Shown one piece after another: positions 7,843-15,190 of a stretch of 20,218 bases of DNA. Each line of letters opens with the position of its first letter. Position 1 is the stretch's first letter. The DNA lies in NCBI GenBank assembly GCA_964622315.1, contig CAZUOY010000031.1, positions 1 through 20,218 on the forward strand, read 5' to 3'. The notes beneath the pieces are model-generated. The model ran no database searches. It was given only the letters and a program-made list of their open reading frames with translations, and was not told the DNA's origin. The translations under genes were made by a program, and so were the position numbers. The stretch comes from JAYFNU01 sp964622315 (lineage in GTDB: Bacteria > Bacillota > Clostridia > Oscillospirales > Ruminococcaceae).

Positions 7843-8104
7843 ACTTTATAAACGCACTGAACGGGAAAAGTACCTTGCCCCGCCCCCACGCAGAGACGTT
7901 CGCCGTCGGCTGAAAGCGAACGAACGGGATAACGGAGAAAGCGAAGTTCGCCCGCGAGCGGTTTGCCTGAAATGTAAGTAGGGCGAAACGGAGGTCACCG
8001 TTATAGGACAAAAGAGTGTTAGCTCTTGAGCTAAAATATGGGTGGTACCGCGGAGTGTAGGCTTCGTCCCTGTTTTCTGGGACTGGGCTTATTTTTTTAT
8101 ATTT
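7843..8104 (+). ncRNA. T-box riboswitch leader of pheST
   Basis: The leader contains the diagnostic T-box sequence GGGTGGTACCGCGG (8040-8053). The terminator follows it, so uncharged tRNA can favour the antiterminator and switch pheST on. The UGGU bulge pairs with ACCA, consistent with an A73 discriminator as in tRNA-Phe. Stem I begins around the AGTA element near 7869-7872. A TTC triplet at 7947-7949 after GCGAAG is a candidate Phe specifier, but I could not fold the stem rigorously. The plus- and minus-strand open frames overlapping this leader are not credible genes. Confidence 0.92.
8059..8097 (+). terminator. T-box-controlled terminator
   Basis: Arm 8059-8070 pairs with 8079-8090. The core is GTCCC/GGGAC with G-U extensions and one mismatch, and the loop is TGTTTTCT. 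A T-rich tract follows (8092-8098). The hairpin lies immediately after the T-box motif, as needed for tRNA-dependent antitermination. Confidence 0.88.
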
Positions 8105-8162
8105 TTTTGGATTATTACGGTGCAAGGTTTATTCTTTGCCCACGAAAGGAAAGGTCATTGTT

Positions 8163-9182
8163 ATGAAGGAACTTCTGAACTCAATTAAGGCTTCCGCAGA
8201 AAAGATGCTTTCGGAAGCGAAGGACCTCGCGGTTCTTGAGGAGCTGCGCGTGCGTTTTCTTGGAAAGAAGGGTGAGCTTACCGCTATTCTAAAGCAGATG
8301 GGCTCGCTTTCCGCAGAGGAGCGTCCCGCTATGGGTCAGCTTGCCAACGAGGTTCGCGGCTTTATTGAAGAAAAACTTGCCGCGCGCGCCAAAGAGCTTG
8401 GCGACTCGGCACTTGAAGCGAAGCTGAAAGCGGAAAGGATAGACATTACGCTGCCCGGAACCGCACCCGCGCTCGGACGTCGTCACCCGCTTAACATAGT
8501 GCTTGATGAAATTAAAGAGATTTTTCTCGGTATGGGCTTCGACCTTGCCGAGGGTCCTGAGGTTGAACTCGACGAGTATAACTTCGAGCTTCTTAATATA
8601 CCGAAGGGACACCCCGCGCGCGACACGCAGGACACCTTCTACATTAACGACAATGTGGTGCTTCGCACCCAAACCTCGCCCGTGCAGGTCAGGGTCATGC
8701 TTGACCAGAAGCCGCCCATAAGAGTAATTGCACCGGGCACAGTCTATCGCTCTGACGCGGTAGACGCTACCCATTCACCTATCTTCCACCAAATTGAAGG
8801 ACTTGTCGTAGATAAGGGAATAACCATGAGCGACCTTAAGGGTACCCTCGACATATTCGCAAAGAAGCTTTACGGCGGTGATATTACCACCCGCTTCCGC
8901 CCCCACCACTTCCCCTTCACCGAACCCTCCGCCGAGATGGACGCGACCTGCTTTGCCTGCAAGGGCGAGGGCTGTTCGCTTTGCAAGGGCGAGGGCTTCA
9001 TTGAAATACTCGGCTGCGGAATGGTTCACCCGAAGGTGCTTGAGAATTGCGGAATCGACCCGAACGTCTATTCAGGCTACGCCTTTGGAATGGGTCTTGA
9101 CCGCATAGTAATGATGCGTTACGGCATGAACGACCTGCGACTTTTATCCGAGAACGATATGCGTTTCCTCGGTCAGTTCTAA
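8163..9182 (+). CDS. pheS: Phenylalanine-tRNA ligase alpha subunit
   Basis: PheS carries the catalytic class II synthetase core of the alpha2beta2 enzyme that charges tRNA-Phe. The 339-residue product has the usual N-terminal coiled-coil region (about 1-90), GVP-like beta-strand segments, the motif 2 region around RPHHFPFTEPSAEMD, a four-cysteine knuckle (CFAC and CSLC) typical of Firmicutes PheS, and motif 3 GMGLDRIVMM near the C-terminus. I prefer the ATG at 8163, with AAGGAAAGG upstream, over an in-frame TTG at 8136 that would place the ribosome site inside the gene. It is co-transcribed with pheT (14-bp gap) under T-box control. Confidence 0.97.
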   Translation: MKELLNSIKASAEKMLSEAKDLAVLEELRVRFLGKKGELTAILKQMGSLSAEERPAMGQLANEVRGFIEEKLAARAKELGDSALEAKLKAERIDITLPGTAPALGRRHPLNIVLDEIKEIFLGMGFDLAEGPEVELDEYNFELLNIPKGHPARDTQDTFYINDNVVLRTQTSPVQVRVMLDQKPPIRVIAPGTVYRSDAVDATHSPIFHQIEGLVVDKGITMSDLKGTLDIFAKKLYGGDITTRFRPHHFPFTEPSAEMDATCFACKGEGCSLCKGEGFIEILGCGMVHPKVLENCGIDPNVYSGYAFGMGLDRIVMMRYGMNDLRLLSENDMRFLGQF

Positions 9183-9196
9183 GGGAGGATAACAAA

Positions 9197-11575
9197 ATGA
9201 ATTTACCTATTAAATGGCTTCTTGATTACACGAAGATACCTTTCGACGCAAAAGAGTATTCACACCGCTTAACCATGACGGGAAGCAAGGTTGAAGGCTA
9301 TTCAAGCGAAAGCGACAAAATAGAAAAGGTTGTGACCGCGAAGGTCACAGCCATGGAGCGTCACCCCGATTCCGACCACCTTTGGATATGTAAGGTGGAC
9401 GCGGGACTTAGTGCGCCGCTGCAGATTGTCACAGGTGCGCAGAACGTAAACGTTGACGATATCGTTCCGGTGGCGCTGGACGGTTCGCGACTTCCTAACG
9501 GCACGGTTATTAAGAAGGGCAAGCTTCGCGGCGAGGTAAGCGAGGGTATGATGTGCTCACTCGGAGAGCTTGGACTTACCGTTCACGATTTTCCCGACTG
9601 CATCGAGGACGGCATAGCAATACTGCCCACCGACACGAAGATAGGCGAGGATATTTCAAAATCACTCGGTCTTGACGACACGGTGGTTGAATTTGAAATT
9701 ACCTCAAACCGCCCCGACTGCATGTGCGTAATTGGTCTTGCCCGCGAAACGGCGGCGACCTACGGAACCGAGCTGAACGTGCCCGTACCCGTCGTACAGA
9801 AAACCCACGGCGATATAGGAACAATGCTTTCGGTTACAAATGAAACTCCGAAAAACTGTCTTCGCTACACAGGCGCAATAGTTGAGAACGTTAGAGTAAA
9901 GCCGTCTCCGCAATGGATGCGCGAGCGTCTTCGCCTTTGCGGAGTGCGCCCGATTAACAACATTGTCGACATAACCAACTACGTCATGCTTGAATACAAC
10001 CAGCCTATGCACGCCTTTGATTATCGTAACGTGAAGGACAAAAAGATTATTGTGCGTCAGGCGAAAGCAGGCGAGACGATAGTCACCCTCGACGGAATAG
10101 AGCGAAAGCTTAACGAGGATATGATGGTAATAGCAGACTGCGAAAAGCCTATGGCTGTCGCGGGCGTTATGGGTGGCGAATTCAGCGGTATCGCTGACGA
10201 CACAAGCACGATAGTCTTCGAGTCTGCCTGTTTCAACGGGCTTAACGTGAGAAGAACAGCAAAAAGCATCGGTCTTAGAACGGAATCCTCCGCTCGTTTT
10301 GAAAAAGGGCTTGATTCAAACAACACCGTTCCCGCCATTACCCGCGCGCTTCAGCTCGTTGAGCTTCTTGACGCCGGAGACATTGTAGGCGGTCTAATCG
10401 ACGCAAAGGGCGAAATTAAGCCCGTACCGACAATTCCGCTTGAGCCTGAACGTATTAACCGTTTCCTCGGCACGGACATTTCCACCGACGAGATGGTAAG
10501 AATACTAAAAAAGATTGAATTCAAAGTGGACGACCAGCTTAACGTAACCCCGCCCACCTTCCGCGCCGACATTGAAGGCTTTGCCGATGTCGCAGAGGAG
10601 ATAGCGCGTTTCCACGGCTACGACGTTATCCCAAGCACTATTATGGCGGGTGTCGCCTCAGCTCGTTTAACCGAGCGCCAGCGCTTCGAGCGTGAGCTTG
10701 TTAACGTCTGCGTTAACAGCGGACTTTACGAGATAAACACCTTCTCCTTCATGAGCATGAAGGAGCTGGACAATATATTAGTCCCGACAGACAGCCCTCT
10801 TCGCCGCTGTGTAACAATAAGCAACCCCTTCGGCGAGGACACAAGTCTTATGCGCTCCACGGTGCTTCCGTCCATACTCACGGTGCTCGCGCGCAATTAT
10901 AACGCACGCGTACCATCAGCGTCTTTGTTTGAGATAGCGACTGAATTCATCTGCCACGCTGACTCAAACGAGCTTCCCGACGAAAACAAAAAGCTCATTA
11001 TCGGAAGCTACGCAAAGCTTGATTTCTATGGGATAAAGGGCATTATTGAAGCGGCGGCTGAGCGCTTTAACATAAGCGGGCTTTCCTTCAAGGCTGTAGC
11101 AGGTAACCCAACCTATCATTCCGGACGCACCGCTGAGGTATACGCGGGTGACACACGGCTCGGCATAATCGGCGAGCTTGCGCCCAAGGTTTCGGCAAAC
11201 TACGGAATTAAGGAACGCATATATATTGCCGACATCGGCGTGAACGAGCTATACTCCGTAATAGGCGGCACGAAGCGCTATAAGCAGCTGCCCAAGTTCC
11301 CCGCCACCACCCGCGACATCGCGCTGGTTTGCGACGATGAAACTGAGAGCGCCTACATTGAAGGGAAAATCCGCAAGGCGTGCGGCGAGGTGCTCGAAAA
11401 GCTTTCAGTCTTCGACGTATACAAGGGAGATAAGATGGAGGCGGGCAAAAAGAGCATAGCTTACAGTCTTATCCTTCGCGGCAAGGACAGAACCCTTACC
11501 GATGAGGAGGCGGACGCCGCAATTAAGCGCTCGCTCAAGGCGCTTTCTGAGGACGGAATTATTCTTCGCTCATAA
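9197..11575 (+). CDS. pheT: Phenylalanine-tRNA ligase beta subunit
   Basis: The 792-residue length is normal for bacterial PheT. Domains in order are an EMAP/tRNA-binding domain (about 40-150, with VTAKVTAMERHPDSDHLWICKVD and IVTGAQNV), the B3/B4 editing region (about 210-360), B5 (about 400-470), the catalytic-like core, and the C-terminal FDX-ACB anticodon-binding domain (about 700-792, starting near KQLPKFPATTRDIAL). It partners PheS and hydrolyses mischarged Tyr-tRNA-Phe. The start has a GGGAGGA ribosome site directly after the pheS stop. Confidence 0.97.
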   Translation: MNLPIKWLLDYTKIPFDAKEYSHRLTMTGSKVEGYSSESDKIEKVVTAKVTAMERHPDSDHLWICKVDAGLSAPLQIVTGAQNVNVDDIVPVALDGSRLPNGTVIKKGKLRGEVSEGMMCSLGELGLTVHDFPDCIEDGIAILPTDTKIGEDISKSLGLDDTVVEFEITSNRPDCMCVIGLARETAATYGTELNVPVPVVQKTHGDIGTMLSVTNETPKNCLRYTGAIVENVRVKPSPQWMRERLRLCGVRPINNIVDITNYVMLEYNQPMHAFDYRNVKDKKIIVRQAKAGETIVTLDGIERKLNEDMMVIADCEKPMAVAGVMGGEFSGIADDTSTIVFESACFNGLNVRRTAKSIGLRTESSARFEKGLDSNNTVPAITRALQLVELLDAGDIVGGLIDAKGEIKPVPTIPLEPERINRFLGTDISTDEMVRILKKIEFKVDDQLNVTPPTFRADIEGFADVAEEIARFHGYDVIPSTIMAGVASARLTERQRFERELVNVCVNSGLYEINTFSFMSMKELDNILVPTDSPLRRCVTISNPFGEDTSLMRSTVLPSILTVLARNYNARVPSASLFEIATEFICHADSNELPDENKKLIIGSYAKLDFYGIKGIIEAAAERFNISGLSFKAVAGNPTYHSGRTAEVYAGDTRLGIIGELAPKVSANYGIKERIYIADIGVNELYSVIGGTKRYKQLPKFPATTRDIALVCDDETESAYIEGKIRKACGEVLEKLSVFDVYKGDKMEAGKKSIAYSLILRGKDRTLTDEEADAAIKRSLKALSEDGIILRS

Positions 11576-11581
11576 AGCGAC

Positions 11582-11610
11582 TTGTAAAAAAGCTTCTTTT
11601 GGTGTATTCT
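11582..11610 (+). promoter_or_regulatory. Putative promoter of ireB
   Basis: TTGTAA (11582-11587) and TATTCT (11605-11610) are 17 bp apart. They lie shortly before the GGAGAG ribosome site and the ATG at 11641. Confidence 0.45.
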
Positions 11611-11640
11611 AAATAGTGACACTACGAAAGGAGAGAGATT

Positions 11641-11886
11641 ATGTACGAGCCAACGGTAACCTTTAACGTTCCGAATGAGCGCGATATTGAAATTAAGAAG
11701 GTTCTTACAACTGTATATAACGCGCTAAAGGAAAAGGGCTATAACCCCGTCAACCAGATTGTGGGTTATATTCTCTCCGAGGACCCCACCTATATTACTA
11801 CCCATAATAACGCGCGTTCCCTAATGCGCCAGTTTGACAGAGATGACCTTTTACAGGCGATGGTCCGCTCGTTTATCACCGATTAA
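11641..11886 (+). CDS. ireB: IreB-family regulatory phosphoprotein (UPF0297)
   Basis: The 81-residue protein contains the hallmark of this family: LTTVYNALKEKGYNPVNQIVGYILSEDPTYI, followed by the basic/acidic helix with NARSLMRQFDRDDLL. In Enterococcus, IreB is phosphorylated at N-terminal threonines by the PASTA kinase IreK and modulates cell-envelope stress and cephalosporin resistance. Threonines T5 and T7 are present here at comparable positions, though phosphorylation is not shown. GGAGAG precedes the ATG. In many Firmicutes ruvX and a DUF1292 gene follow; here a different small gene follows after a 19-bp gap. Confidence 0.93.
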   Translation: MYEPTVTFNVPNERDIEIKKVLTTVYNALKEKGYNPVNQIVGYILSEDPTYITTHNNARSLMRQFDRDDLLQAMVRSFITD

Positions 11887-11905
11887 CTCCCGAAAGGAAA
11901 TTACT

Positions 11906-12190
11906 ATGGCAACAGAACAGCTTACCTATAAAGGGCGTCCGTTAGTTCGTTGTAACGATGAGATTTATTACGGCAACCCCGGCGACTCGCATGTGGTTTT
12001 TATTCAGATACTCGCAAGCGAGGAGAAGGACGGACAGCAGGTGCCCACCAAGGTTCACGTTTCGCTTCTCTCGAATGACCCCTCCCTCGGCGTAAACGCC
12101 CGTATTATTAAACAAAGCGACAAGCCCGGGCTTTACAGTGCGCTTGATATCGGCTATATATGGCTTGAAAGGGCGCTTTCAGAGAAATAG
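11906..12190 (+). CDS. Conserved-looking small protein downstream of ireB, function unknown
   Basis: The 94-residue protein starts MATEQLTYKGRPLVRCND at an ATG supported by AAAGGAAA. It has no cysteine motif, signal or membrane segment, and reads as a compact mixed alpha/beta cytosolic domain ending in an amphipathic helix (IGYIWLERALSEK). I recall similar small proteins after ireB in Oscillospiraceae genomes but cannot name a family. The 19-bp spacing from ireB and the shared terminator indicate one transcript, so a link to IreB function is possible but unproven. Confidence 0.75.
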   Translation: MATEQLTYKGRPLVRCNDEIYYGNPGDSHVVFIQILASEEKDGQQVPTKVHVSLLSNDPSLGVNARIIKQSDKPGLYSALDIGYIWLERALSEK

Positions 12191-12205
12191 AAAACTAATC
12201 TTTAT

Positions 12206-12239
12206 AGAGAACCGCCTTACGGCGGTTCTCTTTTTCTTC
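12206..12239 (+). terminator. Intrinsic terminator of ireB operon
   Basis: An 11-bp perfect stem (12206-12216 with 12221-12231; AGAGAACCGCC) closes a TTAC loop and runs into TTTTTCTTCT. Confidence 0.92.
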
Positions 12240-12296
12240 TAAAGCCTTTATACGCTCAGCTGTGATATACGAATACGCTGAACGTCCTTATAATAC

Positions 12297-12330
12297 ACAA
12301 AAGACCGCGGTCTTCCCGCGGTCTTTTGTA
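12297..12330. terminator. Intrinsic terminator, most likely for the minus-strand genes
   Basis: A perfect 14-bp stem (12297-12310 with 12316-12329; ACAAAAGACCGCGG) with a 5-nt loop. A and T runs at the base let it work on both strands. It lies directly beyond the 25-bp repeat copy that ends with a CPBP stop codon, so it probably served a CPBP gene originally. It now ends the minus-strand glycan cassette. Confidence 0.8.
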
Positions 12331-12331
12331 T

Positions 12332-12356
12332 TAATCCTCAGTCCTGTTCAAGAGGC
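12332..12356. repeat. 25-bp direct repeat, left copy
   Basis: This stretch is identical to 16429-16453. On the minus strand it encodes PLEQD followed by TGA, exactly the last codons of the CPBP protease gene plus a few bases past the stop. The two copies flank the GT2/aminotransferase/acetyltransferase cassette. Confidence 0.9.
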
Positions 12357-12406
12357 CGCACTTCTGCTTCGACCTCACTCCGATTTTCGAAAGTATAGCT
12401 GAACGG
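12335..12406 (-). pseudogene. Possible 3' remnant of a second CPBP protease gene
   Basis: On the minus strand a frame of about 22 codons reads ...YTFENRSEVEAEV-RPLEQD-stop and is preceded by an in-frame TAA. The intact CPBP protein ends ...IFVEKTETEISELPLEQD. Aligned on the shared end, the Phe, two Glu residues and basic/hydroxyl pairs coincide at the same spacing. This part is also more GC-rich than the adjoining 12407-12468, which is AT-rich and shows no gene. The similarity beyond the 25-bp repeat is short, so this is tentative. Confidence 0.4.
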
Positions 12407-12468
12407 TTATATTTAGTTGTCTTTTAGCATTTTAAAATTACAAATCGTTTAATGAAATCAATTTCTCA

Positions 12469-13557
12469 CTACAATAACTGCCATCTCAGTTTTAATTCTT
12501 CTTCGTTTGTCCACCAGCCGCAGGGCAATGCCACGAAGCGATTGTAAAAATACTCCACGCCCGGAAGCGGCTCAGCTTTACCAAATACACTGTACCGGTT
12601 ATTGTTAATATGAACGCCTGAGGCATATATTCCCGCCTTGCGAAAACGCTCTATCGTCTGTCTCTTGTTTTCTGTAAGTGTTCCGTAAACCCAGTAGTTT
12701 GGCAGTCGATTATCTGTTGTAAGGGGAACAATACTTCTATCTTCTTCAAGCAGCTTGTCCCAAACCGCGGCGTTGGCACGATGTTTACCGATTATATCTG
12801 AAACATCAGCCATCTGCCTGCAACCGATATAGGCGTTTACATCACTCATAGTTGCGCTAAAACCTGTAAGACTAATATCGCATTCTTCGTTTATCTCTCC
12901 CATTTCATCGCGAAATCTTTTGCGGTCAATTCCACAATCTCTTATAAGAACTGCCTTCTCCAACACCTTCCTGTCAGACAACAATAAAGCGCCACCATCA
13001 ACCGTTGTTGGTATGCGGACAGGGTTGAAGGAAAAGAGCGTGGCATCGGTTCCGCAGCTACCAATCTTTTTGCCTTTATACTCGCTACCAAAGCATTCTA
13101 TTCCGTCGTCAAATACAGCTATTCCATATTCCTTTCCCAATGCGTTTATCTCGTCAATATATCCGGGATAACCACAGAAATGATTATGAATGATTGCCTT
13201 TGTTCTTTTAGTGATTCTTTTCTTTACGGCGTCCGGGTCGAGCGTTCCGCTTTGGCGGTCGATATCCGCCCAAACCACTCGAAGTCCTGAGGAATGATAT
13301 GGTTGCGTAGAAGCCAAGCAAGCCATAGGAGACGCTATAACCTCATCTCCCGGCACAATGTCAAACGCCGCAAGAGCGACGGAAATCGCGGTATTGAATG
13401 TGTTGGTAACAAGCGCGTTCTGAGTGCTGAAAAAAGAGTTCAGCGCACCTTCAAATTCACGTCCGTATTCTCCGAAAGCAAGTTTACCTGAATGAAGTAT
13501 AACGTCAATTTCCGGCAAGTTCGGTATGAAAGGTTGATATAGTGGAACTATCTGCAT
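12469..13557 (-). CDS. DegT/DnrJ/EryC1-type aminotransferase homologue lacking the PLP lysine
   Basis: The 362-residue protein is a full-length fold-type I member of the sugar aminotransferase family and a clear paralogue of the gene at 14093. Shared elements are VVWADID (94-100), FSFNP...TTVDGG (175-189), GFSATMSDVNA and the C-terminal PCGWW. In the family a lysine follows FSF-x3 and forms the PLP Schiff base. Here that residue is R181 (codon CGC), while the paralogue has K182. The EDAAH-type motif has become DDGIECFG (150-157), keeping the acidic PLP-N1 ligand D151 but changing the His to E154. Normal transamination is therefore doubtful. It may be a pseudoenzyme partner or a repurposed enzyme. 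It starts 1 bp after the acetyltransferase stop, so it is translationally coupled to it. Confidence 0.88.
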   Translation of the reverse strand: MQIVPLYQPFIPNLPEIDVILHSGKLAFGEYGREFEGALNSFFSTQNALVTNTFNTAISVALAAFDIVPGDEVIASPMACLASTQPYHSSGLRVVWADIDRQSGTLDPDAVKKRITKRTKAIIHNHFCGYPGYIDEINALGKEYGIAVFDDGIECFGSEYKGKKIGSCGTDATLFSFNPVRIPTTVDGGALLLSDRKVLEKAVLIRDCGIDRKRFRDEMGEINEECDISLTGFSATMSDVNAYIGCRQMADVSDIIGKHRANAAVWDKLLEEDRSIVPLTTDNRLPNYWVYGTLTENKRQTIERFRKAGIYASGVHINNNRYSVFGKAEPLPGVEYFYNRFVALPCGWWTNEEELKLRWQLL

Positions 13558-13558
13558 A

Positions 13559-14077
13559 TCAGAAACACCTATCTATCTCTATACTGTTGATTATTTCGGG
13601 AAGTTTTCCGAAAACACAGGCATGTGCATCAATAGGTTCATTTTCACAGATAAGCGAAATGTTTTCACACATTCTCCAGTCGATAATCTTAAACAGCTTC
13701 ACAACTGTAGGCTTCCTTGTCATTATAACACCTATCTGACTTTTTTCTTTCAGTAAAGCTGTCACTTCAGATACAAGACCATAGCCATAGCTTCGCGTAG
13801 GATATTTATTATTTGAACACAAACATCCGATTCCCACAGCCTCAGTGCAGAATGAACCGTTTAAGATAACGGAAAGCTTTACAAGGTCGCAGTATGCCAC
13901 CAGCTCCTCATCATCATCTTCATAAAGTACGTGCTGGTCTTCGTCCTGCAAATGAGTATTGAGCCATGTCTTCTGCGAGGCAGAGTCATACGGCCACCAC
14001 TGTTGCTTTAGAGCGATTATCCTATCTATATCAGACTCTGTTAAATCTCGATGATAAACTACTCGAATGATTGGCAA
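13559..14077 (-). CDS. GNAT-like N-acetyltransferase
   Basis: The 172-residue protein has a GNAT-like order: an N-terminal helix region with RIIALKQQWWPYD, a central beta region, then a stretch resembling the acetyl-CoA pyrophosphate loop and following helix (YPTRSYGYGLVSEVTALLKEK, about 92-112), and a late IGVIMTRKPTVVKLFKIIDW segment. The start is TTG at 14075-14077, supported by GGAGG with a 7-base spacer; no better ATG is near. It lies between two aminotransferase paralogues, so a plausible role is acetylating an amino-sugar intermediate. No substrate can be read from sequence, and family assignment rests on pattern only. Confidence 0.68.
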   Translation of the reverse strand: MPIIRVVYHRDLTESDIDRIIALKQQWWPYDSASQKTWLNTHLQDEDQHVLYEDDDEELVAYCDLVKLSVILNGSFCTEAVGIGCLCSNNKYPTRSYGYGLVSEVTALLKEKSQIGVIMTRKPTVVKLFKIIDWRMCENISLICENEPIDAHACVFGKLPEIINSIEIDRCF

Positions 14078-14092
14078 ACCGATACCTCCGTA

Positions 14093-15187
14093 TTACCATC
14101 CCTTTTTAATAACTTCAACAATACTGCTTCGGGTTTCCTCGTCCACCCACCAGCCGCAGGGGATATGGACAAACTCTGAATAGAATCGGTCAAGTGACGG
14201 AAGCTCTCGCTTCGACTCAGAAAAAGCACTGTGTGTATCGGTGCGATGGTGCAGTGTAGAAGCTGTTACTCCGTTCTCCTGCATCATACGAATAAACGCA
14301 TCTCTTTGCTCTACCTTAAGTGTGTATAGCCAGTATGACGGTTCAGTATCGGCACAGTATTTCAAGAGCTTAACGCCTGGTATGCCTTTCAACGCTTCAT
14401 CATAGTATTTTCCGTTGGAAATATGCGAAGCAACAATGTCGTTAACATGTCGTAACTGTACACTGCCTATGGTAGCGTTAACATTATTCATATTATATTT
14501 ATACCCTGCGCGAACTATATCGTTTTCAAGTCTTGAAACACTTTTGCTTAATCCAAACCACTTGAGTCGCTTTGCCGCCTCTATCTCCTCTGCTGACGCG
14601 GCACTGAAGGTTAACATACCGCCGTCCACGGTTGTCATATGTTTAATTGCCTGAAAAGAAAAGCAGGTGTATTTTGAATTCGAACCGACAGGCTTGCCCT
14701 TATACCTACCACCCAGCGCGTGCGCCGCGTCCTCAATTACGGGTATGTTGTATTTGCGAGATAATTCGTTTATCGCATTCATATCACAAATCATACCCGC
14801 ATAATGAACGAGCATAATCGCCTTTGTGCGCTCGGTTATACAATTCTCAATAGACTGCGCAGAGAGAAGCCCTGTTTCCTCATCAATATCTGCCCAGACT
14901 ATCTTAGCACCTGTTAAGGCTATCGTTGTATTAGTTGGCTCTGCCGTGAGTGCTGTGCTTACTACTTCATCGCCTTCGCCTACTCCGATAAGCATCAACG
15001 AAATATGCAGAGCCACCGTGCCGGAATTGACGCTTATCACATTAGGATTTTCAACATACTCGGCAAATCCAGTCTCAAACTGTCTGACCGCCTCGCCGTC
15101 GGCAATATAGCCGCTATAGAGAATTTTCTCTATGGCGGGCATCATTTCTTCGCGCGGTGCTATGTAAGGCTTTACAAGAGGTGTCAT
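14093..15187 (-). CDS. DegT/DnrJ/EryC1/StrS family sugar aminotransferase
   Basis: The 364-residue protein has the complete PLP-dependent signature: NSGTVALHISL for phosphate binding (54-64), VIEDAAHALGG (150-160, D153 and H156), and FSFQAIKHMTTVDGGM with Schiff-base lysine K182. Known members transfer an amino group from glutamate to a nucleotide-linked keto-sugar, as in perosamine, Qui4N or Fuc3N synthesis. Which sugar is used here is unknown, because no dehydratase or nucleotidyltransferase lies in the window. The ATG is 3 bp after the GT2 stop and has GAGGA upstream, so it sits in one operon with the genes on both sides. Confidence 0.93.
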   Translation of the reverse strand: MTPLVKPYIAPREEMMPAIEKILYSGYIADGEAVRQFETGFAEYVENPNVISVNSGTVALHISLMLIGVGEGDEVVSTALTAEPTNTTIALTGAKIVWADIDEETGLLSAQSIENCITERTKAIMLVHYAGMICDMNAINELSRKYNIPVIEDAAHALGGRYKGKPVGSNSKYTCFSFQAIKHMTTVDGGMLTFSAASAEEIEAAKRLKWFGLSKSVSRLENDIVRAGYKYNMNNVNATIGSVQLRHVNDIVASHISNGKYYDEALKGIPGVKLLKYCADTEPSYWLYTLKVEQRDAFIRMMQENGVTASTLHHRTDTHSAFSESKRELPSLDRFYSEFVHIPCGWWVDEETRSSIVEVIKKGW

Positions 15188-15190
15188 TAT

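Noticed and set aside
7730..8125. Open frames on both strands between the GT2 gene and pheS
   Set aside because: They overlap the pheST promoter and T-box leader, and their translations have low-complexity or basic composition with no recognisable motif.
8289..9195. Minus-strand frames opposite pheS
   Set aside because: They are antisense to a highly conserved gene with no ribosome sites; third-position bias of pheS explains them.
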